From the NCBI GenBank assembly GCA_004554665.1, contig SFKY01000092.1, positions 1 to 8,594 of the forward strand: 8,594 nucleotides of DNA. Reading direction: 5' to 3'. Shown piece after piece: positions 1 through 4,884 of the stretch (the first letter of the stretch is position 1; every line of letters begins with the position of its first letter). Both the position numbers and the translations under genes were made by a program. The notes under the pieces are model-generated. The model did not search any database. It was not told the origin of the DNA and saw only the letters and a list, made by a program, of their open reading frames with translations. Source of the DNA: Bacteroidales bacterium (lineage in GTDB: Bacteria; Bacteroidota; Bacteroidia; Bacteroidales; Bacteroidaceae).

Positions 1-43
1 CAAAATCCATCTCATATCCGTACTTTTCAGTAGCTATCTCCAT
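1..43 (-). CDS. N-terminal fragment of an unidentified protein, cut by window edge
   Basis: An ATG at 43 on the minus strand opens a frame that stays open to the window edge: 14 codons, reading MEIATEKYGYEMDF. It lies 91 bases downstream of the manC stop in the same direction, so it may be the next gene in a manC transcript. I see no TAnnTTTG promoter element in the gap. From memory, the start resembles Bacteroidales thioesterases of the 4-hydroxybenzoyl-CoA/YbgC type, whose N-terminus is a strand followed by an aspartate-containing loop, but 14 residues are too few to assign a family. A chance open frame cannot be excluded. Confidence 0.35.
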   Translation of the reverse strand, partial: MEIATEKYGYEMDF

Positions 44-74
44 GATCAGGTGGGTCTATAAGCGATATTCGCCC

Positions 75-95
75 GTGCACACTTATGGTGTGTAC
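75..95. repeat. Short inverted repeat between manC and the left-edge gene
   Basis: GTGCACAC (75-82) and GTGTGTAC (88-95) pair over 8 bases around a 5-base loop, with one G-T pair on the plus strand (A-C on the minus strand). No T-run follows on either strand, so it is not a convincing intrinsic terminator for manC. It could be a weak pause or RNA-end structure. Confidence 0.3.
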
Positions 96-134
96 ACCTT
101 TACAGCATGTATCAGCCAGAGGCTGCTGCCATGT

Positions 135-1202
135 TTATTTCTCGTCGCTGAACTGTCTGATGCGCTGTTCCTCTGCCAAACTGCAGATAAGCAATGTACC
201 GTCTTTCTCTGCGATGATATAGTTGTCGAGTCCCTGCACCACTACCCTACGCTCTTCCAACGTATGCACCACACAGTTGTGGCAGTCGTACATCTCGATA
301 TTCTCGCCTATCAGGCTGTTACCGTACAGGTCGCGCTTGGTATGCATCTGCAGGCTTCCCCAAGTGCCAAGATCACTCCAACCAAAGTCGGCCGGACATA
401 CAAAGATCTCCTCTGCCTTTTCCATAATGGCATAGTCTACCGATATGTTCTCACACTCAGGATAGAATTTGTCTATCAACTCCTGCTCACGAGGCGTGCC
501 GTAGTACGGAAGCATATTCTCGAAAATCTTGGAGATGGCTGGCTGGTACACCCTAAACGCATTGACAATGGTGCTCACGCTCCAGATGAAGATGCCTGCA
601 TTCCAGAAATAGTCCTTCTCCTTGATATATTGCATCGCCGTCTCCAAGTTGGGCTTCTCGCGGAACTTGTCCACACGGAAGAGTTCGCGCTGCCTCAAGC
701 TGCTCATCGTGAGATCGGCCTTGATGTACCCATATCCCGTCTCCGGACGATTGGGCTTCATACCGAGTGTCACAATGGCATCCGAATCGGCTGTGAAGCG
801 CAGGCAGAGCCCGATGACGCGGCGAAACTCGGCCTCATCTGTCACGATGTGGTCGCTGGGGGTCACCACCACGTTGGCCTTCGGGTCTTTGGACTTAATC
901 TTCCAGCTCACATAGGCGATACAGGGTGCTGTATTGCGTCTGCATGGCTCGAGCAGGATGTTTCCTTCAAGCACCTCGGGCAACTGTTCCTTTACCAGAC
1001 CGGCATAACGGCGGTTAGTGACAACCCAGATATTCTCCGGCGGACAAATATTGGCGAAACGCTGATAGGTGAGTTGCAGCAATGACTTGCCTACTCCCAA
1101 CACATCGATAAACTGCTTGGGCCTGTCGGCAGTGCTCATGGGCCAGAAACGGCTCCCTACGCCACCGGCCATGATAACCAGATGATTATTGACGATACGC
1201 AT
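135..1202 (-). CDS. manC: Mannose-1-phosphate guanylyltransferase (GDP-mannose pyrophosphorylase)
   Basis: Cytoplasmic enzyme joining mannose-1-phosphate and GTP to give GDP-mannose, the precursor of mannose and fucose in capsule, LPS and glycoproteins. At 355 residues it is the short nucleotidyltransferase-only form, without the C-terminal phosphomannose isomerase domain of the roughly 470-residue bifunctional type. Family motifs appear in order: the nucleotide-binding loop GGVGSRFWPMS (13-23) with RPKQF (27-31), TPSDH (114-118), ETGYGYI (154-160), FREKPN (180-185), WNAGIF (200-205), DYAIMEK (256-262) and GWSDLGTW (274-281). I chose the ATG at 1202 because it puts the sugar-nucleotide loop at its usual distance from the N-terminus. 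The in-frame ATG at 1241 would place the promoter's -7 box inside the gene. The next upstream gene is 242 bases away, so this is probably the first gene of its own transcript. Family call certain; the symbol follows usual naming. Confidence 0.95.
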   Translation of the reverse strand: MRIVNNHLVIMAGGVGSRFWPMSTADRPKQFIDVLGVGKSLLQLTYQRFANICPPENIWVVTNRRYAGLVKEQLPEVLEGNILLEPCRRNTAPCIAYVSWKIKSKDPKANVVVTPSDHIVTDEAEFRRVIGLCLRFTADSDAIVTLGMKPNRPETGYGYIKADLTMSSLRQRELFRVDKFREKPNLETAMQYIKEKDYFWNAGIFIWSVSTIVNAFRVYQPAISKIFENMLPYYGTPREQELIDKFYPECENISVDYAIMEKAEEIFVCPADFGWSDLGTWGSLQMHTKRDLYGNSLIGENIEMYDCHNCVVHTLEERRVVVQGLDNYIIAEKDGTLLICSLAEEQRIRQFSDEK

Positions 1203-1228
1203 ATTTTGTTGCAATGTTTTATAAATTG

Positions 1229-1236
1229 CAAATATA
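1229..1236 (-). promoter_or_regulatory. Predicted -7 box of the manC promoter
   Basis: Read on the minus strand this is TATATTTG, an exact fit to the Bacteroidota -7 box TAnnTTTG, ending 26 bases before the manC ATG. Transcription would start near 1222, giving a leader of about 20 bases. No exact TTTG lies at the usual -33 distance; the nearest is a TTTC about 23 bases upstream (1260-1263). Confidence 0.55.
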
Positions 1237-1260
1237 TACAAAATATCCCATTTAGGGAAG

Positions 1261-1277
1261 AAAAATCGACGATTTTT
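1261..1277. repeat. 17-base AT-rich palindrome upstream of the manC promoter
   Basis: AAAAATCG (1261-1268) and CGATTTTT (1270-1277) are perfect inverted copies around a single central base. The element abuts the expected -33 region of the manC promoter. A one-base spacer makes an RNA hairpin unlikely, so a protein-binding site or UP-like A/T tract is more plausible than a terminator. Confidence 0.4.
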
Positions 1278-1355
1278 TTTAACCCATATCAGTTATTAGC
1301 GTTATGACGATAACAACTCGTGTTTTTGGACAGATGTCTCTACGTTTTGAGGGCG

Positions 1356-1371
1356 CAATGGGGTTCCATTG
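1356..1371. repeat. Small hairpin in the gap between manC and the 109-residue gene
   Basis: CAATGG (1356-1361) and CCATTG (1366-1371) form a 6-base stem with a 4-base loop. It lies 74 bases past the stop of the 109-residue gene, but no T-run follows on the minus strand. It is at best a weak terminator for that gene. The rest of the 1203-1444 gap shows no coding potential that I can support. Confidence 0.25.
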
Positions 1372-1444
1372 TAACCGCTAAACGGAAAGGCAGATGACAA
1401 AAAGAAAGTTTGTTTGCGCCTGACATCCCAATGACCGACATGCG

Positions 1445-1774
1445 TTAAAACAAGGACAGAGATTCGTCTTTGTTTTCTTCTTTGGTAGGCTCTCCAGATG
1501 CGGCAGCCTCGAAATCGATCATCAACTGCTGTGCTTCGCGCGATTGCTCATTGAGCCGATAGATACCCCGTACTGCGGTTTTCTTTATCAGCGAATCGGG
1601 CTTCTTCGAATTGCGTACCAGAAACTGATACACATCACGGCGCACCCCTTCGTAGTCAAGAGGCTCAAAAAACGAGTTGCACGCATTGTACACATACCGC
1701 GAAATCTTGGCTACCGACAACCCATCGGCACCCGCTTCGCCCAATACACGCAGTATCTCCTCGTCGTATCGCAT
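1445..1774 (-). CDS. Small winged-helix-like protein, function unknown
   Basis: A 109-residue protein. Residues about 5-75 read like a winged-helix DNA-binding domain: helix (EEILRVLGEAG), turn and recognition-type segment (GLSVAKISRYVYNACNSFF), a third helix (EGVRRDVYQFLVRNS) and a basic wing ending in VRGIYRLN. The last 30 residues are acidic and probably disordered. There is no signal peptide or membrane segment, so it should be cytoplasmic. The only early ATG is at 1774, so the start is firm. It follows the H1-like gene by 73 bases, but a strong terminator fills that gap and ends 10 bases before the ATG. I recall similar small proteins in Bacteroidales but know of no characterised role; a DNA-binding regulator is an inference from fold alone. 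Confidence 0.8.
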   Translation of the reverse strand: MRYDEEILRVLGEAGADGLSVAKISRYVYNACNSFFEPLDYEGVRRDVYQFLVRNSKKPDSLIKKTAVRGIYRLNEQSREAQQLMIDFEAAASGEPTKEENKDESLSLF

Positions 1775-1784
1775 CTGAAACTAT

Positions 1785-1834
1785 AAAAAAAGAGGCCGCA
1801 CCAGCGATGGATCTCATCTGTGTGCGGCCTCTTT
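1785..1834 (-). terminator. Strong intrinsic terminator after the H1-like gene
   Basis: A perfect 13-base stem pairs AAAGAGGCCGCAC (1789-1801) with GTGCGGCCTCTTT (1822-1834) around a 20-base loop. On the minus strand it is followed by a run of seven T (complement of 1785-1791, three of them in the stem). It begins 13 bases after the stop of the H1-like gene and ends 10 bases before the ATG of the next gene, so it may also work as an attenuator for that gene. Confidence 0.9.
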
Positions 1835-1847
1835 CATGAAAGTCTAT

Positions 1848-2141
1848 TTAAGCGAGAACCACCTTTTCGTTCTCATCCTTAATCTTGCCTTCCTTAAACA
1901 GCCAGCCCATACCTACGAGTACCTCTGTCTCGCTAATCTTGGCGGCCTTGGCAATCTCGGCTACGGTCAGTGCAGTGCCTGCTGTGGCGAGTGCCTGATA
2001 TACATCACCGGCACGGAAGCCAGCACTCTCTGCATTAAACACTACTACTGCCTTAGCGGCGGTTGTCTTCTTGGTTGCGCATTTCTTGGTTGTAGCACAC
2101 TTCTTAGGTGCTGCCACTTTAGTTTCTTTCTTTTCTGCCAT
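1848..2141 (-). CDS. Winged-helix protein with histone H1-like basic tail (DUF2582-like)
   Basis: A 97-residue protein in two parts. Residues 1-31 are a lysine/alanine/threonine tail containing the pentapeptide KKCAT twice (13-17 and 19-23). Residues about 40-97 look like the winged-helix domain I know as DUF2582 (PF10771): GDVYQALATAG, then TVAEIAKAAKISETEVLVGMGWLFKEGKI, then a short wing. Basic tail plus winged helix is the layout of eukaryotic linker histone H1, although here the tail is N-terminal. The likely role is DNA binding in the nucleoid or in regulation; that is inferred from composition and fold. I chose the ATG at 2141 because the in-frame ATG at 2207 would add an untypical hydrophobic stretch and start next to the predicted transcription start. 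It has its own promoter and terminator, so it is probably monocistronic. Confidence 0.88.
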   Translation of the reverse strand: MAEKKETKVAAPKKCATTKKCATKKTTAAKAVVVFNAESAGFRAGDVYQALATAGTALTVAEIAKAAKISETEVLVGMGWLFKEGKIKDENEKVVLA

Positions 2142-2209
2142 AAATTTTTGTAACTTAATTAAATACCGTCTCTCAAAATAACATAAAACGTTTTTTGCCT
2201 TTAGCATTG

Positions 2210-2242
2210 CAAAGTTACTATTTATTAAGCAATTTGCGCAAA
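2210..2242 (-). promoter_or_regulatory. Promoter of the H1-like gene
   Basis: On the minus strand a -33 TTTG (2239-2242) is followed after 21 bases by TAACTTTG (2210-2217), which matches TAnnTTTG. The expected transcription start is near 2203, giving a leader of about 60 bases. The -33 element lies inside a perfect 14-base palindrome. Confidence 0.75.
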
Positions 2243-2244
2243 TT
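2231..2244. promoter_or_regulatory. Perfect palindrome over the -33 element, candidate operator
   Basis: AATTTGCGCAAATT is its own reverse complement over all 14 bases and covers the -33 TTTG of the H1-like gene. A second, looser pairing joins GCGCAAA (2236-2242) with TTTGCGC (2263-2269). A dimeric regulator bound here would block RNA polymerase; no regulator can be named. Confidence 0.45.
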
Positions 2245-2292
2245 TTGTGTAAGAAAATGTGTTTTGCGCACCGGTTTTGTCAGAATATTTGA

Positions 2293-4056
2293 CTACTCTT
2301 GACGCACATCAACCTTGATTTGCAATTCTTCGAGCTGCTGCGGAGCCAACTCTGACGGTGCATCGAGCATCACATCACGGCCCGAATTGTTTTTCGGGAA
2401 TGCAATACAGTCGCGTATCGAGTCGAGGCCGGCCATGATCGAGACGAAGCGGTCGAGTCCGAACGCCAAGCCTGCATGGGGCGGCGCACCATACTTGAAT
2501 GCGTTCATCAAGAAGCCAAACTGGGCCTCTGCACGCTCCTGGGTGAAGCCCAAAATGCCAAACATCTTTTCCTGAAGCTGTGAGTCGTGGATACGCAGAG
2601 AGCCACCGCCCACCTCTACGCCGTTGCAGACAAAGTCATAGGCCTTGGCACGCACCTGCTCAGGATGCTCGTCGAGCAGAGGGATATCGTCCGGATTGGG
2701 CATCGTAAACGGGTGGTGGGTGGCCATGAGGCGCTGCTCCTCATCGCTCCACTCGAAGAGCGGGAAGTCGACAATCCACAGGCACTCAAACTTGTTCTTG
2801 TCGCGCAGTCCGAGCCGATCACCCATCTCCAGACGGAGCGTACACAGCTGCACACGGGTCTTGTTGGGCTTGTCTCCGCTCAGTATCAGCACCAGGTCGC
2901 CGTCCTTGGCGCCCATTGCCTCCTTGACTTCGGCCAGCACTTCAGGCGTATAGAATTTGTCGATGGAGCTTTTCACCGTACCGTCTGCATTGTACTTGAT
3001 ATACACCAGACCCTTGGCACCTACCTGTGGACGCTTCACGAAGTCGGTAAGCTCGTCCATCTGTTTGCGGCTGTAGTTGGCACAGCCGGGAACACAGATT
3101 CCACCGATATAGGCAGCATCGTTGAAGACGGCAAACGACCCCTTGCCGGCGAAAGTATCTTTCAGTTCCACAAACTCCATGCCGAAACGCAAGTCGGGTT
3201 TGTCAGATCCATAACGGCTCATGGCCTCGTGCCATGTCATCTGGCGCAGCTTGGCAGGCAGTTCCACCCCCCTTACCTCGCGGAACAGCATACGGCACAT
3301 GTCCTCGAAGATGCCAATCACGTCTTCCTGGTCCACAAAACTCATCTCACAGTCTATCTGTGTAAACTCCGGCTGACGGTCGGCACGCAAGTCCTCGTCG
3401 CGGAAACACTTGGCTATCTGGAAATAACGGTCAAATCCAGCCACCATCAGCAGCTGCTTAAGTGTCTGCGGACTCTGCGGAAGCGCATAAAACTGCCCCG
3501 GATTCATGCGAGAAGGAACCACGAAATCGCGTGCACCCTCGGGCGTGGAGCCAATCAGGATGGGAGTTTCCACCTCGATGAAGTCGCGACTGTCGAGGAA
3601 GTTACGGATGAGGATGGTCATCCGGTGGCGCAACTCCAGATTCTTGCGCACACAGGCACGGCGCAGGTCCAGATAGCGGTACTTCATGCGCAGCTCATCG
3701 CCGCCGTCGGTATTCTCCTCGATGGTAAACGGAGGGGTAACGCTGCTGCTGAGCGTGGTCATACGGTCTACCAGCAACTCGATATCGCCTGTCTCCATCT
3801 TGGGGTTGCGGCTTTGGCGCTCGCTCACAGTTCCCTCTACCTGTATGCAGTATTCACGTCCGAGATGTCCGGCAGCCTCGCAAAGGTCCTTGTCGGCCTC
3901 TTCGCTGAACACCAACTGCGTGATGCCGTAACGGTCGCGCAGGTCTACGAAGGTCATGCCACCCATCTTTCTCACGCGCTGCACCCATCCGGCCAGCGTC
4001 ACACGTTTGCCGGCATCGGCAAGACGCAGTTCACCACAAGTATTTGTCCTGTACAT
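2293..4056 (-). CDS. aspS: Aspartyl-tRNA synthetase
   Basis: Charges tRNA-Asp with aspartate using ATP in the cytoplasm. At 587 residues it is the bacterial class II type. The N-terminal OB-fold that reads the anticodon spans about 1-105 (GWVQRVRKMGG at 23-33). The catalytic core begins near 115 and contains motif 2 (FRDEDLRADRQPEFTQ, 218-233), the YGSDKPDLR segment (282-290), HHPFT (447-451) and motif 3 (GLAFGLDRF, 529-537). The bacterial GAD insertion lies at about 305-405. All hallmark residues I can check are present and the frame is unbroken. The ATG at 4056 gives the usual N-terminus MYRTNTCGEL. It has its own promoter 40 bases upstream, so it is probably transcribed alone; I see no clear intrinsic terminator after it. 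Confidence 0.98.
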   Translation of the reverse strand: MYRTNTCGELRLADAGKRVTLAGWVQRVRKMGGMTFVDLRDRYGITQLVFSEEADKDLCEAAGHLGREYCIQVEGTVSERQSRNPKMETGDIELLVDRMTTLSSSVTPPFTIEENTDGGDELRMKYRYLDLRRACVRKNLELRHRMTILIRNFLDSRDFIEVETPILIGSTPEGARDFVVPSRMNPGQFYALPQSPQTLKQLLMVAGFDRYFQIAKCFRDEDLRADRQPEFTQIDCEMSFVDQEDVIGIFEDMCRMLFREVRGVELPAKLRQMTWHEAMSRYGSDKPDLRFGMEFVELKDTFAGKGSFAVFNDAAYIGGICVPGCANYSRKQMDELTDFVKRPQVGAKGLVYIKYNADGTVKSSIDKFYTPEVLAEVKEAMGAKDGDLVLILSGDKPNKTRVQLCTLRLEMGDRLGLRDKNKFECLWIVDFPLFEWSDEEQRLMATHHPFTMPNPDDIPLLDEHPEQVRAKAYDFVCNGVEVGGGSLRIHDSQLQEKMFGILGFTQERAEAQFGFLMNAFKYGAPPHAGLAFGLDRFVSIMAGLDSIRDCIAFPKNNSGRDVMLDAPSELAPQQLEELQIKVDVRQE

Positions 4057-4096
4057 ATATTTTGAATGTCGTTAATATTATCACATATATCTTGTG

Positions 4097-4127
4097 CAAA
4101 ATTACAACATTTAGCCCAAAGCGCAAA
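4097..4127 (-). promoter_or_regulatory. Promoter of aspS
   Basis: On the minus strand TTTG (4124-4127) and TAATTTTG (4097-4104) are separated by exactly 19 bases, a near-ideal Bacteroidota promoter. The start of transcription should be near 4090, giving a leader of about 34 bases. The upstream flank is a T-rich tract. Confidence 0.8.
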
Positions 4128-4163
4128 AAAAAATCACCACCAACTTTCCTGCCATGCCCCATT

Positions 4164-4175
4164 TCTGTGCACAGA
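4164..4175. repeat. 12-base perfect palindrome upstream of the aspS promoter
   Basis: TCTGTGCACAGA equals its own reverse complement and sits about 36 bases upstream of the aspS -33 element. It could be a binding site for a dimeric regulator. One copy of a 12-mer may also be chance. Confidence 0.3.
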
Positions 4176-4184
4176 CCCCAACGG

Positions 4185-4341
4185 GCCAAGCAGCAAGCGA
4201 TGCCTCGGCCAACCGGAGACATCGCTTGCAGAGGCTAAATGCCATGATTGGCGCGCTAAAGATGGCATTTACGGTGGGTAAATGCCGCATTTAGCCCAGC
4301 CGATGATGGCTGTTAGCTCACCCAACAGGCATCGACTTGGC
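4185..4341. repeat. 157-base block of nested inverted repeats
   Basis: This fills most of the 404-base gap between aspS and the 122-residue gene. Outer arms are GCCAAG (4185-4190) with CTTGGC (4336-4341), and CGATGCCT (4198-4205) with AGGCATCG (4327-4334). Inside are GCAAGCGATG with CATCGCTTGC (4193-4202, 4220-4229); GGCTAAATGC with GCATTTAGCC (4233-4242, 4287-4296); within that, GGCATTTAC with GTAAATGCC (4264-4272, 4278-4286); and CAGCC with GGCTG (4297-4301, 4308-4312). There is no open frame of note. It could be a structured RNA, a small non-coding repeat or a folded 3' end. The left outer arm overlaps the first hairpin, so two alternative folds are possible. The family is unknown to me. 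Confidence 0.6.
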
Positions 4342-4363
4342 AGGAAGTGGCCTGAAGAAAACG

Positions 4364-4409
4364 AAAAAGGATAGCGGAAGCATCGTCCGATGCGACGCTC
4401 CCGCTATCC
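4364..4409 (-). terminator. Intrinsic terminator after the 122-residue gene
   Basis: GGATAGCGG (4369-4377) pairs with CCGCTATCC (4401-4409). The pairing continues inward, and its two mismatches are A-C on the plus strand but G-U on the minus strand, so the minus-strand RNA folds better. Five T follow on the minus strand (4364-4368), then a T-rich stretch. It lies about 50 bases after the stop at 4461 and probably ends the uxaC transcript. Confidence 0.8.
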
Positions 4410-4460
4410 CTCGCAATGTAGACAGACCACACCTGTCACCGCTGTCGGCAGGACATGGGG

Positions 4461-4829
4461 TTACTGCTGTTTCTCTCCTTGCTCCCAGGCCTCCCACTCT
4501 TTCATCGCCTGTTGCCAGGTGTCTGTGGTCTTGGCGGCCTCTGCCGCCCAGCGTGCCTCGTCGGCCTCACGCTGCCGGGCCATCCGCTCTCTCATGGCAG
4601 CCGCCGTGGCCTCGTCGACCAGCGTGATGGCCCCACGATTGATGGCAGCCTGCAAGTCGGCCTCGCCGAAGGCACGCCCCTGCTCATTGTAGTCGGAGAT
4701 GTTGAAGCCGTAGTCCACACGCAACTTGTGTCTGATTTCTTTCTGTCGCGCGCGGTTCACGGTATCTTTCTTGTGAAGCAACTTGGCTATCTGGTCGATT
4801 TCTTGCTGCGAGAATTTGTTTCTTCCCAT
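4461..4829 (-). CDS. Conserved-looking protein of unknown function downstream of uxaC
   Basis: A 122-residue, highly charged protein without signal peptide or membrane segment. Residues 1-70 look like a compact domain: two basic helices (FSQQEIDQIAKLLHKK, then a segment around RARQKEIRHKLR), then FNISDYN (42-48) and GRAFGEADLQAAINRGAI (51-68). Residues 72-120 form a long alanine/glutamate/arginine helix with four tryptophans (94, 105, 112, 115), suggesting a protein-protein surface. I recall similar N-terminal regions in Bacteroides and Prevotella proteins with no known role. It starts 55 bases after the uxaC stop, with no TAnnTTTG box between, and a terminator follows, so it is probably co-transcribed with uxaC. 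That does not prove a role in uronate metabolism. Confidence 0.8.
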   Translation of the reverse strand: MGRNKFSQQEIDQIAKLLHKKDTVNRARQKEIRHKLRVDYGFNISDYNEQGRAFGEADLQAAINRGAITLVDEATAAAMRERMARQREADEARWAAEAAKTTDTWQQAMKEWEAWEQGEKQQ

Positions 4830-4884
4830 GTCTTGGTCTGTATCGTCTATATATATTATATAATGTGTACGCCCTATTCATCCA

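Noticed and set aside
42..1085. A 347-codon open frame on the plus strand opposite manC
   Set aside because: It is the antisense shadow of manC; its residues match no family I recognise and no promoter precedes it.
1203..1444. Possible small gene or RNA in the gap between manC and the 109-residue gene
   Set aside because: The longest plus-strand frame near a start (ATG at 1394) is nine codons, and beyond the two small inverted repeats listed there is no stable structure or promoter pointing into the gap.
2587..4065. A 492-codon open frame on the plus strand opposite aspS
   Set aside because: It lies antisense to a certain gene with all class II motifs, has no recognisable domain, and its start falls inside aspS without a promoter. 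Long antisense frames are common opposite well-coded GC-balanced genes.
4848..4864. Alternating TA run between uxaC and the 122-residue gene that contains TATAAT on the minus strand
   Set aside because: Bacteroidota primary promoters use TAnnTTTG with TTTG at -33, and neither is present here. The match to the E. coli -10 hexamer is expected by chance in a TA-rich tract.
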